Of a stretch of DNA of 64,000 bases, positions 47,125-60,071 are shown piece after piece (within the stretch, counting starts at the first letter, position 1; every line of letters begins with the position of its first letter). The position numbers and the translations under genes were made by a program. The notes under the pieces were generated by a model. It saw only the letters and a list, made by a program, of their open reading frames with translations, was not told the DNA's origin and ran no database searches. Source of the DNA: Silene conica (taxonomy: Eukaryota > Streptophyta > Magnoliopsida > Caryophyllales > Caryophyllaceae); assembly GCA_029255685.2 (NCBI GenBank), contig CM055312.2, forward strand, positions 25,452,203 to 25,516,202, given 5' to 3'.

Positions 47125-47525
47125 GGTTATAGTAACTTTAACTATAACATAAGTAATGGATGTGAGGTTATACCAACCTCGAATATAACTTCCACATATG
47201 GCTTGAGGTTATAGTAACCTTAGCCAAACCTTGACAAGGACCTAAAGTTATACTAGCACCAACCATAACCTTGAGTCATACCTCTGGTTTACGTTAGTCT
47301 CAGCTATAACTTTAACCCGCAACCCAAAGTTATATTAACTTCAGCTATAACTTTAACTCGCAACCCAAAGTTATGTTAACTTCAACTATAACTTTAACTT
47401 GCAACCCAAAGTTATATTAACTTCAGCTATAACTTTGAGTCGTACTCAAGGTTGTACTAGTTTCAGCTATAACCTTGAATCATATTTTCAAGGTTACACA
47501 TACTTCAACTATAACCTTGAGCAAC
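47125..47525 (-). repeat. Hairpin array 2 of J with covarying stems
   Basis: Units of roughly 40-50 bp have arms that pair across a TTAACTTCAGC-like loop: AAAGTTATA/TATAACTTT (47326 and 47346) and TCAAGGTTGTA/TATAACCTTGA (47446 and 47468). An A-T pair in the first is G-C in the second. The copy in the other LTR is at about 53395-53800. Confidence 0.75.
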
Positions 47526-48224
47526 GCTCTTGGCCATTAGCCTTGTCACCATCTAGGGTTTCTCGCGAACCCTAGTTGCGCACACGACACCCATAACGAC
47601 TTATTAACATATTATAGTCCACAATTACGATCATAAAAACATACATAAATATATGGAGCTCAATTAATTCATGAAAATAAATAATCAAACATGTACTAAT
47701 CGTACAAACAATCATTAAATCATATTAATCACATCAATTGGCATAAACACAATTAAAGAGAAACACCTAGTTACCTTTTTAGCAATTAATGAAAACCTCC
47801 ATAAAGAATACGACCAACAAAGCCTTGTCTCCAACATGTGTCAATAACCTCGAAAATTAACTTTAAAGAAAGCGGAAATCCAAATCCTTGTGATAGACAT
47901 TGTACCAAACCATCACTCTTTCGAAAACGCCAAAAAGAAAGACTTCTTCTTCTTTAAACACAAAACAAGAGACCCAAAACATAGGTCTAAAGGTCCATAC
48001 AAATAATTACCAATAAAATATTTTGAATAAATTATATTGTAGAGGTAAGAGCAAGGATTATGAAAATATAATTTATCTTTGAGTTTGGGAGAAGAAAAGA
48101 TATTCAACAATGGAGTCAAAGGGAGAAAGAAGAGAAAACTGACGAGAAATTGATGAAGAGGCGCGCGGCAACACTTCACGCACAAAACAAAGGATTTGAC
48201 CTAGTTGTTTGCTAGGTTAAGTTC

Positions 48225-48232
48225 TATTTATA
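48225..48232 (-). promoter_or_regulatory. TATA box of the J LTR
   Basis: The minus strand reads CCTTATAAATAGAAC, a strong plant-type TATA box. The matching site in the right (5') LTR is 54480-54487, where it would drive J transcription leftward. Confidence 0.55.
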
Positions 48233-48342
48233 AGGAGATTAACTAATGGGCGTTTGGTCCATTAGCTCGTACATTGGATTATCTGATTACAAATTGGATT
48301 GAGCCATATTAAAACGTAAAGAGAACTTGAAATAGACAAGTA

Positions 48343-48625
48343 CTTCCTCCGTTCATATCCAAAGCGTATATATGCATTTTGCACAAATATTAAGAAAGAT
48401 ATTAAAAAACTATTAAAGGTACATTTGGAAGTGTGTAAGATGTTTTTTTATTAATTTAAATGTGTGATGGTGGATTATAGGTGGGCCATGGAGTGTCATT
48501 TTATGTAAATAAATGGTTTTCAAAAGGGTAGTTTAGTCATTTTGTTTTCTTTTTTAGGAAAGTGGTAGAGTGGATATGAATGGATGAAAAAGGAATATAT
48601 GTAGATTGGATATGAATGGAGGAAG
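48343..48625. mobile_element. Stowaway-like MITE
   Basis: The 283-bp element has inverted ends cttcctccgttcatatcca / tggatatgaatggaggaag and a TA duplication (48341-48342 and 48626-48627). The CTCCGT-type ends and TA target fit the Stowaway/Tc1-mariner group. The right LTR of J has the empty site acaagTAattatt at 54591-54603, with a single TA, so the excision state is known exactly. It has no coding capacity. Confidence 0.9.
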
Positions 48626-48821
48626 TAATTATTAAATTAAAATAATTAAATATTGCACGGACGTTTTAACCCATCCAAAAGTAGATGAAAACGAGGAAAT
48701 AATTAAATAGAGAACAGTAGCTATAAATATATATTTCCAAACCCATTAATAAACTTCGAAATAATTACTTAAATAAAATACTTTTATAATAAAATATTAT
48801 TATAAAATACGGGGTGTTACA

Positions 48822-48860
48822 ATCTAACCCCCTAAAAAGAAGTTTCGTCCTCGAAACTTG
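48822..48860 (-). promoter_or_regulatory. PPT region of J
   Basis: The minus strand reads cgaggacgaaacttc, then tttttagggggttagat, immediately before the LTR start TGTAACACCCC. Confidence 0.75.
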
Positions 48861-51800
48861 AATTTCAAACATAAGATCAAAACAAGGTAAGAATTACAAG
48901 TGATCATCATCGAAAGTCATCTCGGAATCCTAACCGCTGCGCACTTTGATCCTTATCAACACTCAAACCATAAAGAGATATCACACATCCTTAATATTAT
49001 TATCATCTTCACATATTCTAAACCTCAAAAGACATATCAAACTCATACTCACAACCCAAAATAATCATTTATCTCAATACGATCTACTTATCACAAAACC
49101 ACAATACTTTCACACATGCATCACCTTTAAGCATGTGGTTAACACTCATAAAGACCGTCATATCTCACATACTATAACATCGAAGGTTGTCTCACTTTCA
49201 CAAAGCACACTCAACACCATTATGTAAAACACTTTTCAATGTACACTATTTCGTCTCATTAACTATCTAACTTCTAGTCATCATAGTCCAAGCATTTCTC
49301 CATCATCATTAACCATCATTAAACAACACATATGACTTCTCATAAACTTATCACTATTTCTCTAAATCCAAATAAATTTCCGTAAACACTTCAATTATAG
49401 CTTACCATAATTTCCTCAAAGTTGGTACTGCTTACTTTCATATACAACTCTTAACCTCAAAACGCTTAATATAAACTCTCGGTAAATCTCTATATATGTC
49501 TAGTATCCAAAGTCATCAATCTCAAACCTCAATCTTACCACTTAATCATCAGTCACACTCGCAAGATCCAAATCATTATCTTTGAAAACTTATTATCAAT
49601 AACCCATTTCCATCAAAGCATAACAACATCATCATGCAAATCTCATCACTTATGCTCATATAAAACTAAGCTTATAACCTCAATTCATAGTCATGGTTTA
49701 CTATCCATGAGTATCATCGTACCATTAAGAATCCACCAAAACACTGTATAAACCTATGTCCATCAAACTAATAACATCCTCAAACTTTCAAACCTCATAT
49801 TAGACTTTTACTATTCTTTCTCCAAAACTTTATATGTCATTCAAATTCATACTCTCATTCCCAAATGTTACTATGCTCTCAAACTCCAATAGTCAAACAT
49901 CAAACTCAAAGATCTAACATCACTCCCAAAAGGATTCAAGCTTCCACTACGAGATGATCACAATTAGTTCTAAAGATATTTCAAATATTTTCAAGTTACC
50001 TTAAAAGAATAAATAACTTGTAAACCAAAACGAAATATATTCGTGCAATGCCACAAAGCAACAAAAACATAGTTTTAGAAAGTATAAGCTCAAAGATAGA
50101 TCAATGAAAAGAGGATAATTACAAAAGTTCAAAGAAGAAGGAACTTGAGTTGAAATAAATATCAAATAGAGAGTAACGATAGATAAAATAGACAGAGGAC
50201 AAAGATGAATAAGAAACTTTTGGTCAAAAGGCTCAAATAGAAGAGGTATGGTCGACACGTGCAAGGATGACAAGAATAGACGACTCCAAAACAAATTTAT
50301 AAACACCAAGACGACACCTCAAGATAAGATAAATAAGGCACGATAACCAAGGTCTTACAATTCTCGTACAATCATCACTCAAGGTCACAATGTCTCGAAA
50401 CATCCGTTCATCATATCTCCATAATACCTCAACACCAACAAACATCTACATAATTGCCTCTTTACCATCACTAACTACATTCCTCAGATTATCAACTCTC
50501 AAGGTCATAAACTCTCACGACCATCAATCCTCAAGTCCTTCCACTCTCAAAACTCCATCTAATCACACTTAATGAATTAATCCATAACAATATCTATACC
50601 CTCAAAAGATGAACACCTCGATCCATTATAATCATTACCAATATTGTCGTTCACTAAGTCAACATTGGAACTCTTTAACATTAACATCTCACAAGCCCAC
50701 AAATTATAGTCCATCTCTTTCACTCAATCCTTTAACAGGCATCCCTTCATATCTCACTAAAAGCCATTAACGATTCCTATTCCTCAAATATCATATATCA
50801 AATAAAGATGAGCTTAGTCTCCAAAACTCCCAACGTGCTCAATCTAAACTCCATGATAACATTCACTTCGTTTCTACCATTCAATCCTAGATCCATAAAT
50901 GATCCACATCATTTTCCTTTAACTTAAGACAAAATCCAAAAAATTATAACCATTAAGAACATAAGCCTCGGTATTCCCAATTCATATCATAAGATAAATC
51001 TACTCATTATGTCTCTCACTTCCATTAAAACTATGAAACCACAATTAAACGTCTTATGTCACATATCATTCACTCACTCTCCATCCTCAATAAGGGAAAT
51101 CCTCAAATACACAATGAACTTAACAATCATTTATCCGACATAGACTTCATCCTAACAACAACTATTCCCAAAATAAACTTCATCTGAACAAACTCTAATC
51201 CCAAAGTTAACTTCTTCTTAACAATCTCAAATACCAAAGTAAACTTCTTCTTAACAACCTCAAATCTCAAATTAACTCCCTCGTTACTAAACTCATAAAC
51301 GCACTTTCCTTCATACCTGAACATCCCAATCTTCCAAACAATTCTAACGTGATGCCTTAAAAAACCACAAGGGGATCAGCCTCGGAAGTACCTCAAACAA
51401 GTTCGATGTCACCAAATAATCCAAAAGGATGAAAGTACGATAAGAGTAAAGCTCGGGTTATCAAGGAAAAAGTTTTGACATATAACCAAAAACAACATGT
51501 AAGACGTAACATGTCAATGACATTTTTAAAATTGACCATCTTTAAAAATCGATAAAGCATGCTCAGAAAAATTATAAATGAGCAACACTTTTTGTAATGA
51601 CGAAACGTAACATCAAGTCATAAACAACACAATACATAAATTGTAGATTTGATAAAATTAATAACGATGAACATTAAAACATAAACAAACAAATTTATGA
51701 ACAAATATGAAATACAATTAATAACGATGCAAAACCCCAATGTATAAATGCACAATTTCATGAACAACGCAAATAACACAATTATTAATTATACGAAATA

Positions 51801-52104
51801 TTAACGCATAATCAAACAAGTAAATGAATTATACATTCAATACATTAAGTAACGATAAGAAACATAAAGGACAACAAACAAATACATGAGCACACATATG
51901 TATGTAAAACAATTAACAACTATGCGAAACATTAACGCACAAACAAATAAGTAGATGAACAATACAAGTACTATAATTAACAACGATATGAAACATTAAG
52001 ATGTAAACAAACAAGTCCTTAGTTGTTTCTACCCCATTTACTCTCACTCATTTACTAAGTCGATTTTATTTTAGTCATAAACTACGCGAGAGTTGGGAGC
52101 GTGT
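48861..52104 (-). other. Non-coding interior of J
   Basis: About 3.2 kb, C/A-rich on the plus strand, with many tcaca/ctcat-type short words and no domain-like frame. The longest frames (about 100 codons) have no recognisable motif. This is a LARD-type interior like that of E. Confidence 0.65.
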
Positions 52105-52118
52105 TCGCTCTGATACCA
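52105..52118 (-). promoter_or_regulatory. Primer binding site of J
   Basis: The minus strand reads TGGTATCAGAGCGA two bases inside the 5' LTR. Confidence 0.88.
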
Positions 52119-52120
52119 AC

Positions 52121-54791
52121 TGTAACAACCCGGATTTTACCATAAAGGAAAAACATAATATAAAGGAATATCAGAGTGTAACTCAATGATAACTGGGTTA
52201 AGGTGGCGGAAACACCTTACCCAAAATCCGGATCGATACTCAAATCGAAAACCAAACTAATACATTATTCAAAGGTTCTTAAAAACTTAAAGCAAAGGTC
52301 CTAAACAATTTATTAAGCTCGCTTCGCACATTCCCCAAGTAAGCATCAACAAAAAAGCAACCACCTGAACAACCTGAGAAGGGGGTCGACAATCAGTCGG
52401 GAGTAACTAGATGCTCTCCCAGTCATGTTTACAACAATTGAATGTAACCAACAATCATTAACAAATGAAATGTAAAACCAGTAAACATGCGAGATCATCT
52501 ACACTCATGAAAGTCCAATTAAACTTACCATCATTTGAAGACATGCTACAACGATCATGTGAGGATATAACACGTTATGACATGCATGCAAAGTTACTAT
52601 ACCATGATATCCTTGACACTAGGTAAATGAAGCCTTACGAACCTAAACCACATACGACCACTAGACCACAACACTTACTAAACCGGAAGTAACACACGAT
52701 CCACAATAATCGAAGGCACAAAGCTAGCATTAAAGCATAGCAAATATGGTGATACACGATCCACAGCAACAGAAGGCACAAAGCTATCATCAAAGCATAG
52801 CGAAAATGGTGATACATGATCCACAGCAACAAAAGGCACAAAGCTATCATCAAAGCATAGCGAATAGAGCGAACGCCGTTAGAGCGTATAACGCACTGCC
52901 TCTAACTGCTAGAGCGTATAACGCACTGCCTCTAGTTGATGGAGTGTATAACGCACTGCCTCCATCGGTGTGGAGCGTATAACGCACTGCCTCCAAGGTA
53001 CTATGTATAGCGTATAACCACTGCCTATATGTCTAAGACCTGGACAGACTCTCGGTGCAATAACTGTACACCGAACGACACTCGGGGAACAGAGCGTATA
53101 CGCACTGCCTCTGTTACCCCCCCGAACATAGACCGTACACCAGACCCCGAAGGGTTGCTCTGTTCATTCCGATAGCATACAAATAATACTACCGTCATCT
53201 ATTCAAACCAGCAGACAACAATGCACAATATAACTGACTGTACTAACATGCGTGAATACCATCACGACTCAAACCAGTAGAACACCATAACAGACTGTCC
53301 TAATATCAAATGCATAGAAGTATCCAACGACATATGCAAACACAATATTATACAAACACTTAACACAACTCAACATGTGAAACAAGTATGATAGACCAAG
53401 GTTATAGTAACTTTAACTATAACATAAGTAATGGATGTGAGGTTATACCAACCTCGACTATAACTTCCACATATGGCTTGAGGTTATAGTAACCTTAGCC
53501 AAACCTTGACAAGGACCTAAAGTTATACTAGCACCAACCATAACCTTGAGTCATACCTCAGGTTTACGTTAGTCTCAGCTATAACTTTAACCCGCAACCC
53601 AAAGTTATATTAACTTCAGCTATAACTTTAACTCGCAACCCACAGTTATGTTAACTTCAACTATAACTTTAACTTGCAACCCAAAGTTATATTAACTTCA
53701 GCTATAACTTTGAGTCGTACTCAAGGTTGTACTAGTTTCAGCTATAACCTTGAATCATATTTTCAAGGTTACACATACTTCAACTATAACCTTGAGCAAC
53801 GCTCTTGGCCATTAGCCTTGTCGCCATCTAGGGTTTCTCGCGAACCCTAGTTGCGCACACGACACCCATAACGACTTATTAACATAATAAAAACATACAC
53901 AAATATATGGAGCTCAATTAATTCATGAAAATAAATAATCAAACATGTACTAATCGTACAAACAATCATTAAATCATATTAATCACATCAATTGGCATAA
54001 ACACAATTAAAGAGAAACACCTAGTTACCTTTTTTAGCAATTAATGAAAACCTCCATAAAGAATACGACCAACAAAGCCTTGTCTCCAACACGTGTCAAT
54101 AACCTCGAAAATTAACTTCAAAGAAAGCGGAAATCCAAATCCTTGTGATAGACATTGTACCAAACCATCACTCTTTCGAAAACGCCAAAAAGAAAGACTT
54201 CTTTTTCTTTAAACACAAAACAAGAGACCCAAAACATAGGTCTAAAGGTCCATACAAATAATTACCAATAAAATATTTTGAATAGATTATATTGTAGAGG
54301 TAAGAGCAAGGATTATGAAAATATAATTTATCTTTGAGTTTGGCAGAAGAAAAGATATTCAACAATGGAGTCAGAGGGAGAAAGAAGAGAAAACAGACGA
54401 GAAATTGACGAAGAGGCGCGCGGCAACACTTCACGCACAAAACAAAGGATTTGACCTAGTTGTTTACTAGGTTAAGTTCTATTTATAAGGAGATTAACTA
54501 ATGGGCTTTTGGTCCATTAGCTCATACAATGGATTATCTGATTACAAATTGGATTGAGCCATATTAAAACGTAAAGAGAACTTGAAATAGACAAGTAATT
54601 ATTAAATTAAAATAATTAAATATTGCACGGACGTTTTAACCCATCCAAAAGTAGATCAAAACGAGGAAATAATTAAATAGAGAACAGAAGCTATAAATAT
54701 ATATTTCCAAACCCATTAATAAACTTCGAAATAATTAATTAAATAAAATACCTTTATAATAAAATATTATTATAAAATACGGGGTGTTACA
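52121..54791 (-). repeat. 5' LTR of J
   Basis: This 2671-bp LTR has the same arrays as the left LTR. It carries the empty MITE site at 54596-54597 and a hairpin CGAC-TGATT-GTCG (sense strand; 52387-52399) homologous to CCAC-TGATT-GTGG of E (9490-9502). Confidence 0.92.
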
Positions 54792-54796
54792 CTTCC

Positions 54797-56504
54797 CAAG
54801 GAAAACACCGTCTTGGTCGGAACTCCTTTCCGAATGGCACCGTCTTCAAGGCTCTCCGGAATTTACAAAAATTACAACTTTTCTAGTCTACTTTATACAT
54901 TATAAAATAGAAATAAATTACAATTGGGTGATACGAGATCACAAAATTACAACCGAATCGTTAACCCCTTACATTACGGGAAATACCGATTTAAAACTAA
55001 GGCCATACTAAGTAAATTACATAATCCAAAATTACGTAAATAAAATCATGACATTCATAATTAAAATATGCAATGCTTATGAATATATGAACTATAATGC
55101 AAACTCTAAGCCAAATCGTCCTATTTAAATATCAATTATATAAATAGTTATCGTATACCTCGGTTTTATGGAATTGCGTGTTATAACGTTTAAAAACACT
55201 ATGCATAATGTGAATCGGAATTCACTCTTAAGTTAATCATCCCAACTCTTCTAGGTTTCAAAATTTAGTCTTACTTAAACTTTGAACATGACTTAACTTA
55301 TTATAATAATATTGTTCGGTATTACTCTGTTTTACGGGAAAAATAATATAAAAATAAAAAAGTCATAAAAATTTCGAAAATTTCAAAATTCAAATTTTGC
55401 AAATTCTAGAATGTTCTTAAAATTTCAGAACTTTAAAATATTAGTATTTAAACGGTTTTAACATATATTTCGAAAATAAGACGTAAAACGAGCATTTTAA
55501 GTCGGAAAATTCAATAACTACGTCCAGAAATGCAAATAAAATACTAATAATATTTTAAACTTTCCAAAATACTTTTAAGAACATGAAATGGACAGAAAAT
55601 TAAAAGGAACACTGCCCAAGGAGCCGAAATTTTAATAAATATGACTCTTTTTATTCAATTTTTAAATGCAACTTTTTAACAAATTAAAATTAAATAAAAA
55701 CAGAAAATTTTGGCTTCCAAGATAATTATGGTGATGAATATATCATATATTACTAATATGGGTTAAATTTCCCGGTCATTTTAACAACTATTGCAAATTT
55801 TAACGATTTTCGTCATATATCGTACAATTTTAACCTTTAAAATTATTTCTCAAGCATAAAATTAGATAAAAATCTCGAAATTTTTATACATGCTGGAAAT
55901 AATATATATGACAACGTGTTAAATGTTTATGGCCAAATTCCAACTTAAACTATTAAAGTCGAAATAATGTCACTAATTACCCGATTTTTACATTAAAAAT
56001 CAATAATAATGCAATATATGAGATAAATTTCTGGAACATTTAGCATACATTTTAAATATTGCATGTGACATACTCATAAAGTTTTATAGTCAAATTCCAA
56101 ATATAACTATACAAACCCATTTTTATTCATCTTATTGCATTTTAACCTTTAAACTTCATATCCCATGTATTATAAGTCCATAATTTACGAAAATTCATAT
56201 TCATAACATAGGATATACATGTGAAAACATACTGAAAAATCTCGGCCAAAGGATGATTTTAACTATTTTTCCCAAAATAAACAATTTTTTAACCATTAAA
56301 AATAATAAAAACCGAGAATAAAAATACCAAAGAACAATATATATGCAAAATATATTCCAAATATCCTAAAAACATTTTAGAATCAGTAGGTATTCATGCA
56401 TAAATTATTTCGGCCATATCATATACTAAACGAAATATCAATTTTTATTTTGTCATCTTAATAACTCCGTAAAAAATAAAACGGAAAGCATGCAAACAAC
56501 CTAG
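54797..56504 (-). other. Leader region of A3, PBS-proximal part
   Basis: AT-rich non-coding leader continuing from 45895 and homologous to the A2 leader (35991-36948). Confidence 0.65.
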
Positions 56505-56518
56505 TTGCTCTGATACCA
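56505..56518 (-). promoter_or_regulatory. Primer binding site of A3
   Basis: The minus strand reads TGGTATCAGAGCAA two bases inside the 5' LTR. Confidence 0.88.
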
Positions 56519-56520
56519 AT

Positions 56521-57767
56521 TGTTAGGTTTAGTTATCTCATAAAATAATTATATTAGTCATACTAACAAAGTATTAATTAACATTTTAATTAACCAAACT
56601 ATATATCTTATGCATGCTAAATTTATGCGGAAATAGGAGAAATTCGAACCCTTACACACGGTCCAAATAATAGCAAGGATGATCCTCCAAGTATTCAACA
56701 AGAACACCTCCTTTGTGATGCACCAAGACAACCCTTTGATTGAACCGAAAACTTGAGTATGCTAGTACCAAAAATCGGTTTTCCTTAACAATATAAGTTC
56801 TAATTTGAACTTATTATACTAATGTTATATCTTTTATATAAATAGTATTGTTATTATCTTATAATAATTTCTAGAGGATTTTTATATATTTTTCTCACAC
56901 TTAGAAAAATTTTGATTTAGGATTAGAATGTTATGTTGTGAGCTTATCACATAAATATGAAGTGGTGCTTGGGTTGTGGTGTGGCCGGGTATGGGAAGAC
57001 ACACAAGGGAACATGTTCTCTTCTCAATGTGTCTAAGGTGGCTCTAGGTGTGGGTTCTCAAGGCAATTGTTTAAACATAATGATTATAGTGTATTTAACA
57101 CACTAATCATCCACACAACCACCTCCACTAGCCATCCATTTTATCTTAAAATGGTCATCCATTTTACATTTTGTCAATTGTATAATTGTGCATTATGTGA
57201 CATGTTATATGTCACAAATCAATAAAACACAATTATCTTAATCTAAAACATATAAATATTTATCGTATAAATATTGTATATATAATTTAATAAATCATAT
57301 TTATCAATTGACAAGTAATTCATAATCACTAGTAAAAAATGGTTATTTATGATAATCGTCAATACGATTTACAACCTTTGTATTAATACACAACCCGATT
57401 CATTCTAATCACGATATTATAAAATATCGTTTATAGTTTAACAATTGACACGCTTCAATTTTAAACATAAATCTTACAATAAGATTTAACCTCTGATTTC
57501 TCGGTATACGAGTTTAAGGAATATGATCAAATCGTATCAATATACATTTGATCACTTTATCAATTAAGGGAATTGTCCTATAGGTGTGACCTAAAGGGAT
57601 CAACTGACCACCACCGTCATACGACAGTAATGTCAAACTCTAGCTAGCCAATCATTACCGATTAATGTTGGTCAGTTGACTAATATAAATCGTATCATCC
57701 CTTGCGCATTCTCGTCATGAGATTTAATTACGTGATCGCACTATTGTTGAGAACACATTTCCCAACA
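56521..57767 (-). repeat. 5' LTR of A3
   Basis: This 1247-bp partner of 40717-41963 is followed by the duplicated target cttgt. Confidence 0.93.
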
Positions 57768-57772
57768 CTTGT

Positions 57773-59601
57773 ATGTTGCATGTTTCCCTTCATTCTTTTT
57801 GTCTCTTTATGCATGCATTTGTCAAAAGCTAATAACTGCTTAGGATAGCAATGTGATACCCCAATGATGACCACCATTTTGACCTTGCTTTTCCCTTTTT
57901 TTATGGCTTGCCTCCGTATCCTCTTAGCTAGCCTAGGGAAATGAGCTTGTTTGATGAGTCTTAGCCAACCTGGTGAGAGCTTGGACCATAGACTAGGCCT
58001 AGGACTCGACTTAGCCACTTAAATGGTAAGGGTAGAGCCTCATAGGGTTGGTACATTCACGCCCAACCCCCATTTAGGTTGAGAGTAGGTCTCTTTATTA
58101 TGCGTGTTAAATCAAAAAGCACAAGTGTATCACTCCGTCCTTATTAGACCATGGTTTTTGCATTTTCATATTCATGCATGCATTGTGAAATGATTTTTGT
58201 TTGTTCATAATTTCGAGCCTCACGTAACTATAATAGCCTTGCTTTTGACCCTTTGCATTTATCCCTTTTATGCACCTCTTTGAGCCTTAGCCTATTTTCT
58301 TGGTATACCTACTAAACTAACTACATTCCAAACACACCCAACCCTGATCAAGAATGGGTCGCGATTTTTAGTAGCAAGTAGTTGGTGAAATTTGGTTTTT
58401 GATGTCTGGCGGTCTTAACTTGGTTCTATTTTGATTGAGGTTGGAAAAAGAAAAAAAATATGAAAGAAAAAGAAGAAGAAAAGAAAAAATTCAGAAAAGT
58501 CATAAAAAAGGGTTCTTACTCATTGGCATTCAAAAAAAAAGAGAAAAAGAGAAAACAAAAGAGCTAGCAACACCCCTTTCATTGTGGGGGAGAGAAAAAG
58601 TCGTTGCTATAATAAAAAGAGGTCTTATGATGTTTTTCTAATCAAACCGGGTTTACACAATTTTTGCATTGATATGTTTTCAAATCTATTGTTAGGGTGT
58701 AGACGTTGTTTGTTGTGATCAAATAATGACAGTTGAAGTAATGATGTGAAGGGTGTGTTTTTCCAAAGTGAGTCGGGTTCGCACAATTTTTGCACGGTTT
58801 CATTTTAACCGATGTTAGGGTGTAGACGTTACTCATTTGTTGTAATAAGGAACCGGATGTTGGACGCGACCATTATTGACCTTTGAGCGTCATTTTGCCA
58901 AATCGGTGCATGCACCAACCCATTTTGTCCCATTCTATAACCCCATTGTGTCCCTCGTTTCATTTTGTTTTGCTTGTTTTATGTTTATGCATTGCAAATG
59001 GTCTTTGGATGTTTTAACACATTAGATTGCGGGCGCATGTATCGAGTCGTAGTAGGGAGTGCTTATTACCGTATTTCACAAAATCGCCCTAATTCATATT
59101 ATGTGATGAGTGCAATCATGAGGATGCCGTTGTCTTGGGTTTTCATAGTCTTTGGTTTATTGGTCGAATCTTGGTTGACTTTGTAAATCTCGGACAGCTC
59201 GTTTATTACCCCGATGCCCCACTTATTGGATTCGTTCCTTAAGAATTGGATACATTTAGGTTGTCAAGCCATGATTTGGGGGTTAGGTTGGTTGATATTA
59301 TGAGGGATATCTCCCACCCAAGGCCTTTCGTTTTTCGAACCAAACGACCGCTTCGATGAGGAAAGCGGTTTGACTTTTGTGATACATCGTGTTCCATGTT
59401 TTTGTACTTAATTGTCATGATGTGTAAATTTTCTGCAAGCCCTTACTTTCCTTGCAAGGGAGCACGTACCTCATCGTGTTTCATTGTGAGTTGAAAGGAC
59501 GGAGGCGACCCGTTAATTGTCTACCATCAGATATTATATTAGCATAGCTAGTTAAATGTTTAATAAGGGTCGCGATCTTTTTCTTTGACTTAATCGAGGA
59601 C
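57773..59601 (+). other. 3' non-coding region of F
   Basis: Continuation of F after A3. It holds a purine-rich block (58435-58625, mostly A and G). Two diverged copies of a repeat of about 115 bp (58649-58720 and 58768-58850) share cacaatttttgca and ttagggtgtagacgtt. In Athila elements an env-like frame sometimes lies here; I see none. Confidence 0.55.
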
Positions 59602-59620
59602 GATTAAGTGTGGGGAGGTT
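59602..59620 (+). promoter_or_regulatory. PPT of F
   Basis: The run gattaagtgtggggaggtt precedes the LTR start TGGTAAGTGCC. An aagtgtgggga-type PPT is common in Athila elements. Confidence 0.65.
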
Positions 59621-60071
59621 TGGTAAGTGCCTAGTTTATACCGTTTTCACGTTAGTTCTTGTTGCATTCGGACTCGTTTCGAGTCGGTTTTACCTCTTTA
59701 TTCATGCATTTTAGGTATGATTTCGTATCCTATGATGGCATGTTGAATATTGCAGAATTGGTGCAAAATCGGCCGAATACGACAAAAATCAAAGGATTCA
59801 AAGAAGACAAGGACTAAGGGAGAAAAGGAAGATGAGATGCAGACCTCATCCGGACCCCAACCGGCATCCGGGGTCCCGGATGGGAGCTCAGGTCCCTCAC
59901 ATTTGGAGCATTAAGGCCGAGAGTGTCAGAAATGTCATCATGTGCTCTCATGCGGTCCTAAACCGACATCAGGGGTCCCGGATGAGAGTACCTGACATCA
60001 CCTTTAATGTTTGCAAAATAAAAAACTTAGAAGATTTAGAAGAAGTTTTCTTATCTGGTCCCCAACCGGCA
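59621..60071 (+). repeat. 3' LTR of F, truncated
   Basis: The first 451 bp of an LTR starting TGGTAAGTGCC, cut by the G insertion at 60072. It holds two related blocks with ccccaaccggca and ggggtcccggatg (about 59850-59985). Confidence 0.6.

Larger units (their letters stand above)
45901..48821 (-). repeat. 3' LTR of J with MITE insertion
   Basis: Compared with the right LTR it carries a MITE (48343-48625) and lacks about 55 bp present at 52150-52204. Three internal tandem arrays lie at 46430-46590, 46595-46845 and 47125-47525. Confidence 0.92.
45901..54791 (-). mobile_element. Ty3/gypsy-like non-autonomous element J, complete
   Basis: J is flanked by the target duplication cttcc (45896-45900 and 54792-54796) inside the A3 leader. 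On the minus strand it starts TGTAACACCCCG and its LTR ends ..GGGTTGTTACA, followed by the PBS. LTRs are 2921 bp (left, with a 283-bp MITE) and 2671 bp (right). The interior of 3.3 kb is non-coding. The tcgaggacgaaact block before the PPT resembles chromovirus-type elements. Confidence 0.9.
40717..57767 (-). mobile_element. Copia-like non-autonomous element A3, complete, with nested J
   Basis: The element is flanked by the target duplication cttgt (40712-40716 and 57768-57772). Both LTRs are exactly 1247 bp and differ at only a small share of sites. Removing J leaves about 8.2 kb. The PBS at the right and PPT at the left fix the minus strand. Coding capacity is limited to a broken gag; about 2.3 kb of non-coding DNA stands where pol would be. 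Confidence 0.92.
38205..60071 (+). mobile_element. Athila-like (Ty3/gypsy) element F, 3' part, with nested A3
   Basis: The element keeps a gag end, a protease, a long non-coding 3' region and part of a 3' LTR (59621-60071). A2 interrupts it on the left, A3 (40717-57767) in the middle and G on the right. RT, RNase H and integrase are missing between the protease and the 3' LTR. The protease and N/Q-rich gag tail resemble the plant Athila group. Confidence 0.7.

Noticed and set aside
48946..50309. Several frames of 90-100 codons in the J interior
   Set aside because: There is no domain, the peptides are biased (T, H, I, S) and the frames lie on both strands; C/A-rich DNA is low in stops.
58435..58641. 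Basic 68-codon frame (KEKKYERKRRRKEKIQK)
   Set aside because: It is a purine-rich tract in the Athila 3' region; any such tract gives a K/R/E frame.
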